A stretch of DNA of 64,000 bases from Arminella tubonensis (GTDB lineage: Bacteria > Pseudomonadota > Alphaproteobacteria > Rhizobiales > Rhizobiaceae): the NCBI RefSeq assembly GCF_003240585.1, contig NZ_PCDP01000039.1, positions 1-64,000 on the forward strand, written 5' to 3'. Positions 8,645 to 17,616 of this stretch are shown here, one piece after another. Numbering within the stretch: the first letter of the stretch is position 1; each line of letters begins with the position of its first letter. The notes beneath the pieces are model-generated. The model was not told the DNA's origin, ran no database searches, and saw only the letters and a program-made list of their open reading frames with translations. The translations under genes and the position numbers were made by a program.

Positions 8645-9547
8645 TCACCAGCCCTTGGCTTCGGCTCGCCCGGTTCCCGGAGCCTGAGCCGCGACCTCGT
8701 TCAGAAAATCCAGCCCGATATCGAGGATTGGCGCGCTATGGGTGATCCAGCCGATAGAGATGAGATCGACGCCGGTTGCCGCGATCGCGGCCACTGTCGA
8801 AGGCGTGATCCCGCCCGAAGCTTCCGTTATTGCGCGGCCCGCGACGATGCCGACGGCTTCTCTAAGCATATCGGGTGTCATATTGTCCAGAAGCACCGCA
8901 TCGATGCCCATTGCCATTGCTTCGCCAAGCTGCTCGAGCGTGTCCACCTCGACCTCGATCTTGACCATATGGCCGCTGCCCTCGCGTGCGCGGCGGATCG
9001 CCTCCCTGACCCCGCCGGCGATGGCAATATGATTGTCCTTGATGAGCACTGCGTCGTAGAGCGCGAAGCGGTGATTGACCCCACCTCCGGCACGAACGGC
9101 GTATTTCTCCAATGCGCGCATCCCCGGTGTGGTCTTTCGCGTGCAGGCAATCGCAGCACCCGTCCCCTTTACAGCGTCGACGATGCCGGCCGTCGCGGAT
9201 GCTATCCCTGATAAATGGCTGAGGAAATTCAATGCTGTACGCTCGGCGGTGATTACGCCACGCGAAGGTCCCCGAGCGGTGGCGATGACATCGCCGGGAC
9301 GGACGGCTGATCCATCCCGGACATGCCGATCCACGACGATTGTCGGATCAACGAGCTCAAAGGCCAGTTGCGCCGCATCGAGACCGGCAACGACGCCAGC
9401 CTGCCGGGCGGCTAGGACGACGACCGACCGATGATCCCTCGGAATAAGCGCTGCTGAGGTTATGTCTCCGGCAAGCCCGAGATCTTCCAGAAGTGCCGCG
9501 CGGACGATCGGCTCGACGATCAGGCGATTGAGAGGGGTGAGTGTCAT
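8645..9547 (-). CDS. nadC: Nicotinate-nucleotide pyrophosphorylase (quinolinate phosphoribosyltransferase)
   Basis: Converts quinolinate and PRPP to nicotinate mononucleotide, the last step of de novo NAD precursor synthesis. The 300-aa protein contains GDITSAALIP, ERTALNFLSHLSGIAS, CTRKTTPGMRALEKYAV and GGITPSTVAAIAATGVDLIS, all hallmark QAPRTase segments. ATG 9547 follows AGGAG by 8 bases and starts one base after the nadB stop; an upstream start at 9565 would lie inside nadB. Third gene of nadABC. Confidence 0.95.
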   Translation of the reverse strand: MTLTPLNRLIVEPIVRAALLEDLGLAGDITSAALIPRDHRSVVVLAARQAGVVAGLDAAQLAFELVDPTIVVDRHVRDGSAVRPGDVIATARGPSRGVITAERTALNFLSHLSGIASATAGIVDAVKGTGAAIACTRKTTPGMRALEKYAVRAGGGVNHRFALYDAVLIKDNHIAIAGGVREAIRRAREGSGHMVKIEVEVDTLEQLGEAMAMGIDAVLLDNMTPDMLREAVGIVAGRAITEASGGITPSTVAAIAATGVDLISIGWITHSAPILDIGLDFLNEVAAQAPGTGRAEAKGW

Positions 9548-9548
9548 G

Positions 9549-11090
9549 TCAGGCGCTCCTGGCAAGAGTATGTGGCGAGAGGGACCGGGCGATGTCCACC
9601 ACCGCGCGCGCGGTCAGTATTTGCCGTCGGGCTACGGCGAGTTTCTCAGTAAAATCGGTTCTGGCATGCGCTCCACGCGATTCCTGACGGAGCTTGGCAA
9701 ACGTCGCGACCAGCAGGCCTACGAGCGCCGGATCGGATGCGGCGCCCTTGCCTTCCGCCATCGGCAGCAGCAAGGAAATCGCGTCATCGAGGCCGTCCCC
9801 ATTGCGCAGGACGCCGAGATATCGGGACATGATCGGCCGAACGACAGAAGCGTCTCCGGCTGGCGGCAACGGCTTACTTTCCGGGCATGATTGCGGATCG
9901 AGCGAAGAACGGCCGATATCCCCCGCGACGCGCAAGCCCATCACGGCCGCTTCAAGAAGGGAATTGCTGGCAAGGCGATTTGCACCATGCAGCCCCGTCG
10001 AACCGGCCTCGCCGGCAACCCAGAGACCGCGAACCGAGCTCCGCCCCACGCTATCGGTTGCGATGCCGCCCATATGGTAGTGTGCGGCTGGCCGCACGGG
10101 AATGAGCTCTACCGCGGCATCTACCCCCACTTTCCTGCAAAGTGCTTCGATCCCCGGAAAACGCGAGGCGAAGCGGGCTCCGATGGCTGTCCGTGCATCG
10201 AGATAGACACGCCCGCCGCGGGCGATCTCGGCGCTGATCGCCCGCGCCACCACGTCTCGCGGCGCAAGCTCGGCGCCCGGAACGCCGGCCATGAACCGCT
10301 CGTTTCGCCCGTTCAGCAGTGTCGCTCCCTCGCCTCTCACCGCCTCGCTGACGAGCGCGAGCGGCCGCTGCCTTGAATCGAGGGCGGTCGGATGGAACTG
10401 GACGAATTCCATATCCGCAAGCTTGGCGCCGGCTCGAGCCGCAAGCGCTATCCCTTGCCCGTAATTCGCAGTGGGATTGGTCGTCGCGTCATACAGTCCG
10501 CCGATGCCACCGGTTGCAAGAACGACTCTGGTCGTCGGAAGGATCGCCGCGCCTCTCGGCGTCGCGCAGAGCAAACCCGCAATCGTGCCGCCCCGCGTCA
10601 GGAGCCGGCGAACATCGAAACCTTCCAACACGGTAACGGACGGAGTTGATGTTACGGTTTCGCTGAGCGCGCGGACGATTTCGGCACCCGAGCCGTCGCC
10701 TCCTGCATGAACGATGCGGTGGCGCCGGTGGGCCGCCTCCAGTCCAAGCGCCAGTTTCCCGTCCGCACGTCTGTCGAACAGCACACCCATGGTTTCAAGC
10801 TTAGCGATGGCGCGCACCGCTTCCCCGACAATCCCGGCTGCAACATCGGCGTCGCAGAGACCGTCACCTGCCGCGAGCGTATCGGCGAGATGAAGGTCGG
10901 CACTGTCATCAGCGCCAAGGCTTGCTGCAATGCCGCCTTGCGCCCAGGCAGTCGAGGTGCCGGCCCCTATTCCCGATCGGGTGAGGAGAACAACCGGTTC
11001 GGGTGCCAGCGCGAGCGCCGTCATCAAGCCGGCGAGACCGCTGCCGACGACGGCCACCCGGCCGGAAAGTGCGTGGAGGATTTCTGTCAT
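9549..11090 (-). CDS. nadB: L-aspartate oxidase
   Basis: FAD enzyme that oxidises L-aspartate to iminoaspartate for NadA. The 513-aa frame opens with the dinucleotide-binding segment VAVVGSGLAGLMTALAL and carries STAWAQGGIAAS, RHRIVHAGGDGSG, FVQFHPTAL and HYHMGGI, as in NadB and fumarate-reductase relatives. ATG 11090 overlaps the nadA stop as ATGA; the frame extends further upstream but inside nadA. Second gene of the operon. Confidence 0.95.
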   Translation of the reverse strand: MTEILHALSGRVAVVGSGLAGLMTALALAPEPVVLLTRSGIGAGTSTAWAQGGIAASLGADDSADLHLADTLAAGDGLCDADVAAGIVGEAVRAIAKLETMGVLFDRRADGKLALGLEAAHRRHRIVHAGGDGSGAEIVRALSETVTSTPSVTVLEGFDVRRLLTRGGTIAGLLCATPRGAAILPTTRVVLATGGIGGLYDATTNPTANYGQGIALAARAGAKLADMEFVQFHPTALDSRQRPLALVSEAVRGEGATLLNGRNERFMAGVPGAELAPRDVVARAISAEIARGGRVYLDARTAIGARFASRFPGIEALCRKVGVDAAVELIPVRPAAHYHMGGIATDSVGRSSVRGLWVAGEAGSTGLHGANRLASNSLLEAAVMGLRVAGDIGRSSLDPQSCPESKPLPPAGDASVVRPIMSRYLGVLRNGDGLDDAISLLLPMAEGKGAASDPALVGLLVATFAKLRQESRGAHARTDFTEKLAVARRQILTARAVVDIARSLSPHTLARSA

Positions 11091-12055
11091 ACCGCCAGCA
11101 TCCTTTCGACCGCACGACGGGCGGCAACCGCGATGGCCGGATCGATGGTGACCTCGTGCCGGTTTTCTTCCAGCGCCGTGCGAATATTGGACAGACTGAT
11201 GCGCTTCATGTGCGGGCAGAGATTGCAGGGCCGTACGAATTCGATGTCGGGGTAGTGCACTGCTACATTGTCGCTCATCGAGCATTCGGTAAGCAGCACG
11301 ACGCGCGCCGGGCGCTTCGTCGCCACATAGTCCGACATGACCGCAGTCGACCCGGCAAAATCGGCCTCCGCCACAACGTCGGGCGGACATTCCGGATGCG
11401 CCAGGATCGTCACGCCAGGGTAATTCTCCCGCAGCTGGCGCACGTCTTCGGCCGTAAACAGTTCGTGCACCTCGCAGTGGCCATGCCAGGCTATGACCTC
11501 GACCTCGGTCTCGCGCGCGACATTGCGCGCCAGATATTCATCGGGGATCATCAGGACGCGCGGAACGCCAAGCGACTCCACCACTTGTTTGGCGTTGCCG
11601 GACGTGCAGCAAATGTCGGATGCGGCCTTCACTGCCGCCGAGGTGTTGACATAGGTGATGACGGGCACGCCCGGATGCGCCTGGCGCAACAGCGCGATGT
11701 CATCCGGCGTGATGGAATCGGCGAGCGAACAACCTGCCCTCATATCCGGAATAAGGACGGTCTTTGCCGGGTTAAGGAGCTTGGCGGTTTCGGCCATGAA
11801 ATGCACGCCGGCCAGAACGATAACCTCGGCATCGACCTCCACCGCCTTGCGGGCGAGCGCCAGACTGTCGCCGACGATGTCGGCGACGCAATGAAATATC
11901 TCCGGTGTCTGATAGTTGTGCGCGAGGACGACGGCGTTGCGTCGGCGCTTGAGATCGATGATGGCCTCGACGTCGTCCTCGAACGTCAACCATTCTGCCT
12001 TCGGAACGACCCGGCTCACGCGCTCGTAGAGAGAAGACGCAGACAGCATGACCAT
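11087..12055 (-). CDS. nadA: Quinolinate synthase
   Basis: 4Fe-4S enzyme that condenses iminoaspartate with dihydroxyacetone phosphate to quinolinate. Seen: AHNYQTPEIFH, GVHFMAETAKLLNP, and the three cluster Cys contexts RAGCSLAD, HPECPPDV and PCNLCPHMKR. It has about 320 residues. The start is not certain: ATG 12055 is used here, ATG 12049 has a better-spaced GGAG, and GTG 12067 is also in frame. The gene lies directly behind two NadQ-like operators (12069-12121). Confidence 0.95.
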   Translation of the reverse strand: MVMLSASSLYERVSRVVPKAEWLTFEDDVEAIIDLKRRRNAVVLAHNYQTPEIFHCVADIVGDSLALARKAVEVDAEVIVLAGVHFMAETAKLLNPAKTVLIPDMRAGCSLADSITPDDIALLRQAHPGVPVITYVNTSAAVKAASDICCTSGNAKQVVESLGVPRVLMIPDEYLARNVARETEVEVIAWHGHCEVHELFTAEDVRQLRENYPGVTILAHPECPPDVVAEADFAGSTAVMSDYVATKRPARVVLLTECSMSDNVAVHYPDIEFVRPCNLCPHMKRISLSNIRTALEENRHEVTIDPAIAVAARRAVERMLAV

Positions 12056-12068
12056 ATCTCCATTCACT

Positions 12069-12121
12069 TATACTCACATTGAGTATATCATAGCGGCGAA
12101 GATATTCTCAATTTGAGCATA
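12069..12121. promoter_or_regulatory. Two palindromic NadQ-type operators upstream of nadABC
   Basis: Site 1 (12069-12087) is TATACTCA-cat-TGAGTATA, perfectly symmetric. Site 2 (12103-12121) is TATTCTCA-att-TGAGCATA, with one mismatch. The centres are 34 bases apart, about three helical turns, and both lie between nadQ and nadA. Alphaproteobacterial nadABC operons are known to be controlled by NadQ through such palindromes, and nadQ is the adjacent gene. Confidence 0.85.
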
Positions 12122-12124
12122 TTG

Positions 12125-13111
12125 TCAATCGCGTGAAAGAGGCAATTTTGTGCCGACGAGCGCGCGTTCTTCCAGAACCGCATGCCGGAAGCGGAAAAGC
12201 TTGGCTGGACGGCCACCGGTTTCGCTTTCCACGCCCCCGGTCTCCTCGACCAGCTCCTGCTGTTCAATCAGCCGGCGGAAATTCTGCTTGTGGAGCTTCA
12301 ATCCAGCGAGAGCCTCGACCGTGCGTTGCAGGGCCAGCAAGGTGAAAAACTCCGGCATGAGCTCGAAAACAACCGGTCGATATTTGATCTTGGCGCGCAG
12401 CCTGGCGATGCCGGTTGCGAGAATACGGCGATGATCGGCGAACATCTGCCGCCCGAGATTGATATCCTTCGAACCTCCGGCCTCGACAACCTGCTCGGCC
12501 TCGTACAGCAACTCGTAGCGCTGCAGGACTAGGTCCTCATTCCAGGGATTCCCATCCAGCCCAAAGGCAAGTGCTGCCCTGCGAAGGCGGGATTCGCGCC
12601 GCGCGGCATCCTGTTCCGCCCAGACCTTTAGCCGATTGGCGATGATGGCTATGGCGTCGGGAACGCCCTGGCGATGATCCTCCCAGGGCAAATACTCATA
12701 CCAGTCGTGCCAGCCGGAACCAGGGCCGCCCTGTTCGCGGACCAGTCCCAGATAACTGATTGAGATCGTCCTGCCGCCGAGAATCTCGTTGTTGCGGTCG
12801 CGATCCGCGAAGGTATAAAGCTGCTCCAGATAGCCCACGGGATGCGCGGTCTGCTCCCGAACCCACTCCCTAAGGCCTGCCTGCAGCGTCCGGTGGCCCA
12901 TCTCGAAGGGGCCTGAGGGCAGAGCTTCGCCGTGACGGACCGTCATGACGCGCGGTCGATCTCCCGTCACCGCGATGAGCACCCCAATCAATTCTGCATG
13001 TGCCAGGCCGATCGTCACAGGAGCCGCAAATCCCTTTTTCACGATTGAAGTCGTGAGACCTTCTGACATAGCCGGGGTGCAAAGCCAATGAAAAGACGGA
13101 GGAAAGTTCAT
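12125..13111 (-). CDS. nadQ: NadQ-type regulator of NAD biosynthesis (Nudix-like plus winged HTH)
   Basis: A 328-aa protein. The N-terminal part (about 35-150) resembles a Nudix-like ligand domain (GVLIAVTGDRPRVMTV, then HRTLQAGLREWVREQT and LEQLYTFADR), and the C-terminal part holds a winged HTH with LHKQNFRRLIEQQELVEETG. This is the layout of NrtR/NadQ repressors, which sense NAD metabolites. It lies immediately upstream of the two nadA operators and reads in the same direction. The start is uncertain: ATG 13111 has a weak ribosome site and ATG 13069 (MSEGLTTSIV) is an alternative. Confidence 0.85.
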   Translation of the reverse strand: MNFPPSFHWLCTPAMSEGLTTSIVKKGFAAPVTIGLAHAELIGVLIAVTGDRPRVMTVRHGEALPSGPFEMGHRTLQAGLREWVREQTAHPVGYLEQLYTFADRDRNNEILGGRTISISYLGLVREQGGPGSGWHDWYEYLPWEDHRQGVPDAIAIIANRLKVWAEQDAARRESRLRRAALAFGLDGNPWNEDLVLQRYELLYEAEQVVEAGGSKDINLGRQMFADHRRILATGIARLRAKIKYRPVVFELMPEFFTLLALQRTVEALAGLKLHKQNFRRLIEQQELVEETGGVESETGGRPAKLFRFRHAVLEERALVGTKLPLSRD

Positions 13112-13602
13112 CGCACCAGCGTAGGGCCGTCCGCCTCAAGGTACATTCGCATCGTCTGTTGCGCTGTTCGATCTCAACACAATTTAATATTGAGATGAGC
13201 CATTGTGACGCCCATTAGTTGCATCTAATCTCAACCAAGGGAGCAACGCGAAACGCGACGGCGACGGTGATGGCGCCTGCAACGCAATCCCTTCGATGGG
13301 AGCTATCGAGGGACGGATAAGAGTTCTTGAGGTTGTCGCCATGACATCGCTCGGAGTGGTTCCCACGGATGGAGACAAGCATCTGGCTCAACATGTCCTG
13401 TCTTTAACCCGCGGTGCCATGAGGGAGAAATGCAATGAGATGAAGCCGTGCCAAGGACACGAAGTCCCATCAGACATGCACAGGAACTCATCGATGCCTC
13501 ATTCGAATGCATGGACTGTTCCCCGACGGTTATCATTGAAGAGGCGCCAGCCTGACGTGGGCGACTGAAGGCGGCGCGCCACGGATGAAACTGCGATTGA
13601 GT
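13112..13602. other. Gene-poor region upstream of nadQ
   Basis: About 490 bases without a convincing gene. A plus-strand frame at 13296-13568 lacks a ribosome site and family resemblance. The region contains a long-spaced inverted repeat ATCTCAA (13171-13177) / TTGAGAT (13190-13196), whose CTCA/TGAG half-sites recall the NadQ boxes, so it may hold the nadQ promoter and an autoregulatory site. Confidence 0.45.
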
Positions 13603-13743
13603 TCACAGAACCCCAATCACGAACGCGAACACAAAACCGAAGGCAAAAACCACCGACGCGACCTCAACAAAGCTCCGCAGCAGCGGCAGCAGGGCCGGGC
13701 GAGCATCTTGTTGGCTAACGGACAGGAAGGTTAAATAGGCCAT
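13603..13743 (-). CDS. Small single-span membrane protein, 46 aa, unknown
   Basis: ATG 13743 is preceded by AGGAGG with a 5-base spacer, one of the strongest ribosome sites in the window. The protein starts MAYLTFLSVSQQDARPALLP and ends with a hydrophobic helix of about 22 residues (VASVVFAFGFVFAFVIGVL). It begins 9 bases after the stop of the 64-aa gene upstream, so the two are co-transcribed. I do not recognise a family; a small membrane-anchored regulator or peptide is possible. Confidence 0.7.
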   Translation of the reverse strand: MAYLTFLSVSQQDARPALLPLLRSFVEVASVVFAFGFVFAFVIGVL

Positions 13744-13752
13744 AGAAACCTC

Positions 13753-13947
13753 CTAATACCAGGACAGCGGCGTCGGCTGCCAATAGAAGGCCTCGTCTTC
13801 GATCAGGGAACGGAACCGCTCTTCGTCGCGGCCATTTGATCGACCCATACTGTCGGAGTAGTCGTGCGACCGTGGAAAGGGTTCCGCCACAGCCGAGAAA
13901 CGAAAGAGCACCGAGTTCGTGATTAACTGTCTGAGCTCATTGACCAT
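13753..13947 (-). CDS. Small soluble protein, 64 aa, unknown
   Basis: ATG 13947 follows AAGGAG by 8 bases. The protein starts MVNELRQLITNSVLFRFS, has a polar Arg/Asp/Ser-rich middle (RSHDYSDSMGRSNGRDEERF) and ends EAFYWQPTPLSWY. The upstream DNA is strongly AT-rich and promoter-like. No family is recognised. The tight spacing to the 46-aa membrane protein suggests a two-gene transcript acting together. Confidence 0.65.
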   Translation of the reverse strand: MVNELRQLITNSVLFRFSAVAEPFPRSHDYSDSMGRSNGRDEERFRSLIEDEAFYWQPTPLSWY

Positions 13948-14111
13948 TGGCAGGCTCCTTCTTCGGGAGGTCCATTTTGACAGAGAGATTAAAATACTCA
14001 ATATAGTCTACAAAATTAGTATTCTATCAGGGGCGGCGTTGGGAGCAGGCTGTGCTCGTTGGAGCCTATTCCGGCGGAAGTTTTTCCCGCGCCGAATATG
14101 CCAGCTCGCCA

Positions 14112-14678
14112 CTATGCGGGAAGATATCTTTTGGTGCGGCTTCCGACCTTGGCCTTGAGCCTGTCGAGAAGCGCGTAACCACCCGCCCACCTGCCGTAGC
14201 CGCTTGCGATGTTGATATGCCCGGCGAGCCCGAGATTTTGAACCTCGCTTTTCCAGACGTGCCCATATGTCATCAACAGATCGAGCGGCATATAGGGATC
14301 GTTGAGGCTGCCGACCGTAAGCGTCGGGAACGGCAGCGGCTCTTGCGGCATTTCGTGGAAATCCATTACCCCGGGGTGCAGCTTTTCCGTTGCCCACAGA
14401 TCGCACGGCGCGACAAGGAGTGCGCCCTTGACCCTTCTTGCAGCTGGACGGCCAGCGAGCTGGGCGGTAAGAAGACAACCGAGGCTGTGTGCGACCAGGA
14501 ATGCCTCCCCCGCCTTCTCGAGTTCGATTTCCAGGTTGTTCAGCCAGTCTGCCTGGCGCGGATAGGTCCAGCTCTCCTGCTGCACGATATGGCTTGTCGG
14601 ATCTTCGCGAGCCCAGAACCGCTGCCAATGGCCGTCATTCGATCCGTTCAAGCCTGGAATGATGAGCGTCGAAACCAT
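14112..14678 (-). CDS. RBBP9/YdeN-family serine hydrolase
   Basis: A 188-aa alpha/beta hydrolase. It shows the family start LIIPGLNGSNDGHWQRFW, the nucleophile Ser in AHSLGCLL, an acid segment VGSLNDPYMPLD and the catalytic His region AGHINIASGYGRW. Members are small soluble esterases or lipases with unknown natural substrates. AGGAT lies upstream of the ATG. No operon partner is seen; the flanks are AT-rich. Confidence 0.85.
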   Translation of the reverse strand: MVSTLIIPGLNGSNDGHWQRFWAREDPTSHIVQQESWTYPRQADWLNNLEIELEKAGEAFLVAHSLGCLLTAQLAGRPAARRVKGALLVAPCDLWATEKLHPGVMDFHEMPQEPLPFPTLTVGSLNDPYMPLDLLMTYGHVWKSEVQNLGLAGHINIASGYGRWAGGYALLDRLKAKVGSRTKRYLPA

Positions 14679-15016
14679 CAGTCGATCCTGTCAGCAACAC
14701 GGATGATCTGAGCAACCATGTCTCACCTCGCCGCCTGAGAGGAAAAGCCAGGCGATGATGACAGGTATAATCTAGTAAATCAGTAGATTAAAGAAAACGC
14801 AGTTTAACGAACAATCCGATTTTGAAAAAACCAACCGCAGGATGCTGAGAACCGCGATCTCCGCCCCAAACTCTGCCCCTGCCTCGGACCTCGGTCGTAC
14901 CACTTCGGCCTCCCGCCGATGCAACTTGATCACTTTAACGCCGACCATATGATGACAAAACCAGTTGTGATAATTTGGCCTTGGACAATTTGCGCGCCGG
15001 TTGCAAAGGCCCCATT
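14679..15016. other. AT-rich intergenic region
   Basis: About 340 bases between the hydrolase and a doubtful small gene. The stretch near 14765-14830 is clearly AT-rich. I see no gene, repeat or terminator I can support. Confidence 0.4.
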
Positions 15017-15289
15017 ATGGCCCCGGGCCGCATCGACTACGCGGTTTGCGTGTACGAATTCTACATGGATGGATGGGAAGCCGAAGCTGAGGACGCCTAT
15101 CGCGCCATGCTTCCCGCGGTTGCTTTCACGATGCAGGGTCTGGAGAATTTGCTTTGCCATGGCAAGAGGCTCTTTGGCGAGCGGGCTGGAATACCAATCT
15201 TTGACAGGGCTCCCGCACTTCGCCCAACCGAGGTCGGTATCGAAATGACCCTTCGTTATGCACGCCAACTGCGCACCTTGTGCCACTGA
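15017..15289 (+). CDS. Possible 90-aa hypothetical protein
   Basis: From ATG 15017 to TGA 15289 the frame has protein-like composition (RIDYAVCVYEFYMDGWEAEA near the start) and codons with mostly C/G at third positions, unlike the surrounding AT-rich DNA. No good ribosome site and no recognised family. An upstream TTG at 14975 extends the frame by 14 codons. It could be a remnant of a longer gene. The opposite-strand frame looks less like a protein. Confidence 0.35.
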   Translation: MAPGRIDYAVCVYEFYMDGWEAEAEDAYRAMLPAVAFTMQGLENLLCHGKRLFGERAGIPIFDRAPALRPTEVGIEMTLRYARQLRTLCH

Positions 15290-15396
15290 GCGAGCCGTCT
15301 ACCGCCAGATTTATCTTTGGCAGTTGCAGACCCCTGGTATCTAAGGATATCAGCAAATGCTGGGATACTATTAGAAACGCTGGAAGGTGATAATTC

Positions 15397-16149
15397 TTGG
15401 AGATATTCGGTTTAAAGGGCGCAATGAACGCGTTTGCCATCGGCGACCGGGGATTGCCGGCGCAGATCGCCGCCGAGATCGGCCGTCGCATCACGCTCGG
15501 CGAGCTGAAGCCCGGCGATATTCTACCGAAGGAGTCCGACATGCTTTCCAACCTGCGCGTCAGTCGAACGACGTTGCGGGAAGCATTGAAGATTCTCGAG
15601 ACCAAGGGTTTTATTGTCGCCAAGCCACGTGCCGGCACGAGAGTGCGGGCACCTGAGTTCTGGAATACGCTCGATCCGACAGTGCTCGCATGGCAGGGGG
15701 ACGCGGACGACCAGGAGGCGTTGGCGCAGGAACTCTTTGAAATACGACTGGCAATTGAACCGCTGGCGGCAAGTCTTGCGGCGTTGCGAGGCTCCGACAT
15801 CGAACATTGGCAAATTCGCGCGGCCTACGATGCGATGGCCGTCACGCATGCAAGCCAGTATGAGGCAATCGAGGCCGACATAGATTTTCATCTGAAGATC
15901 ATTCACGCGGCTCGCAACAGGTTCCTGTTGCCTATTTCCTCTGTCATTCGGGCTGCCCTGACAATCAATATCCCCAAGACCTTCAAAGCCTTCGGCGGGC
16001 TCGAGCATTCACTCGCCTTGCACGAGGCGATAGCCATCGCGATCGGCAAGCGTGATGGACCCGCAGCCGCAAATGCCGCCGAGACGCTGCTCCTCGAAAC
16101 ATATAGGCAAAACCTCAGTTCCGTCGGGCAGTCGGGCGCTGGCAACTGA
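15397..16149 (+). CDS. FadR-type GntR transcriptional regulator
   Basis: About 250 aa. Residues about 18-85 form the GntR winged HTH (LGELKPGDILPKESDMLSN, then VSRTTLREALKILETKGFIV); the rest is an FCD ligand domain with ELFEIRLAIEPLAASLAA, DIDFHLKIIHAARNR and SLALHEAIAIAI, which supply the metal-binding Asp/His positions. Such regulators usually sense sugar acids or other carboxylates. TTG 15397 behind GAAGGTG is used; ATG 15424 is an alternative. No catabolic gene is adjacent, so the target is unknown. Confidence 0.85.
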   Translation: MEIFGLKGAMNAFAIGDRGLPAQIAAEIGRRITLGELKPGDILPKESDMLSNLRVSRTTLREALKILETKGFIVAKPRAGTRVRAPEFWNTLDPTVLAWQGDADDQEALAQELFEIRLAIEPLAASLAALRGSDIEHWQIRAAYDAMAVTHASQYEAIEADIDFHLKIIHAARNRFLLPISSVIRAALTINIPKTFKAFGGLEHSLALHEAIAIAIGKRDGPAAANAAETLLLETYRQNLSSVGQSGAGN

Positions 16150-16226
16150 ACGCCGATCCGCGGACGGCGCCGTGGACCGTCGATTATTCTGTTGTTTGCA
16201 ACTAAACGTGCCGATGGTCCGCAGAA

Positions 16227-17318
16227 CTACGCCGCCTTCGGAACTCGCGATACGAAAGTGGCACGGGTGATCGAGATAATGGTGCCCGCACGGTTGCTCG
16301 TCAGCTCGATCTGGGCGCCGAGCTGTTTCACCAGCGCCTGAATGATTGCAGTCCCCAAGCCTCCACCCGCTTCAGCAACTGGGCCTTCATTCTTTCCGAT
16401 GCCATTGTCGGAGACGACAAGCTTCCAGTCGTTTTCATCAACTTCGTAACTGATAAGAACATTGGCGTCAGCCTTGAAGTTCGGGAACGCATATTTGATA
16501 GCGTTGATGGTGAGTTCCGTGACGATCAGTCCGAGGCTGACAGCGTGATCGGAACTGATCCTGGCATCCTCGCATATGACGCTGATCTCGATCGGCTGGG
16601 CGCTGCCGGTCATCGACGTACACAAGCTGGCGCAGAGCTTGGAAAGATAGGGACCGACGTCGATCTGGTCTATGCCATGCGTGACATGCAGATGTCGTTG
16701 CACCTCCGCAACCGACATCAGGCGCTGGTGCGCGTCCTGCAGGTCGCGACGGGTTTCCTCCGAGGTGACGATGCGGGCCTTTAATAGCAATATGCTGGCA
16801 ATGATCTGCAGACTATTGGCGACACGATGCTGCATCTCCTGAAGCAGAATTTCCTTCTGTCGCAACAATTCCTCGGAGCGTTCCAGGAGTTTGTCCCTAT
16901 CGCGCTGGGTGGTTCGGCGGGCGGTGACGTCAGTGAATGCAAGCAGGATAGTCGCGCTCATTTCGTTATCATATATGACCTGCCTTGCATTCAGCAGCAT
17001 CGTCCGGCGGCCGATGAGCGGAAAATCATGCTCGACTTCAAGGCCGTCCATGGCGGCATGGGTGGGGATGATGGTCTCCAGCAGCAGACGCAAGGCTGGA
17101 ATATCCCACTGTCCGTCACCGAGCGAAAATAGCAGCCGACCGCGTGTGAGTTCCGGATCGGCTTTGAATGTGTGGTAAAAGGAACGGCTGGCGGCCAGCA
17201 CGAAAAAGTTGCCGTCGAGGACGAGAAGCGGATCATGGATCGTGTTGACGATCGCCTGCGCAAGTTTCCGCGCGTCGTCGATATTTGCAAAGTCCATCAT
17301 ATTTTGAAAGGTTTCCAT
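16227..17318 (-). CDS. PAS-domain sensor histidine kinase, HisKA_2/HWE type
   Basis: About 363 aa, no membrane segment, so cytoplasmic. A PAS domain spans about residues 20-140 (IVNTIHDPLLVLDGNFFVLA, DVTARR at its end). The phospho-acceptor region is LLQEMQHRVANSLQIIASIL with the His in QHRVANSLQ, typical of the HisKA_2 group abundant in rhizobia. The ATP-binding domain has TELTINAIKYAFP (N box), VSDNGIGKNEG (G1) and GGGLGTAIIQAL (G2). ATG 17318 is chosen because the frame upstream is not conserved in type. No response regulator is adjacent, so it is an orphan; general-stress (PhyR) signalling is one possible route but is not shown. Confidence 0.85.
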   Translation of the reverse strand: METFQNMMDFANIDDARKLAQAIVNTIHDPLLVLDGNFFVLAASRSFYHTFKADPELTRGRLLFSLGDGQWDIPALRLLLETIIPTHAAMDGLEVEHDFPLIGRRTMLLNARQVIYDNEMSATILLAFTDVTARRTTQRDRDKLLERSEELLRQKEILLQEMQHRVANSLQIIASILLLKARIVTSEETRRDLQDAHQRLMSVAEVQRHLHVTHGIDQIDVGPYLSKLCASLCTSMTGSAQPIEISVICEDARISSDHAVSLGLIVTELTINAIKYAFPNFKADANVLISYEVDENDWKLVVSDNGIGKNEGPVAEAGGGLGTAIIQALVKQLGAQIELTSNRAGTIISITRATFVSRVPKAA

Positions 17319-17616
17319 CGGACAGGGCGCGATGCCAAGCACTCGTCTCCCGTCCAGGATGGAGCCTACGCGCTTTGGTGAGGAATGTCGCAAGTATTCA
17401 CGCGACGTGCGCCGATTATTTCGGCGTTCACTGAACGGACACCTCGAAATGGGCAGAAACACGGTACGACATTTGCGACACGACCTGATATCTTCAGTAA
17501 ATTCTGATGCTTATAGAGCACATCCAGACACGAGGAAGCGCACGCGAGAGCGCAGATCTCTTAACGCCGCTTTTGGGCGGCTGCTTGAATATTCAACTGC
17601 CCCATAGGAGAGAGAA

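Noticed and set aside
9548..9565. Longer nadC start inside nadB
   Set aside because: ATG 9547 has an AGGAG site at 8 bases and matches the conserved N-terminus; the longer form adds residues read from nadB.
13296..13568. Plus-strand frame of 90 codons upstream of nadQ
   Set aside because: No ribosome site, no recognisable domain, and codon use unlike the neighbours.
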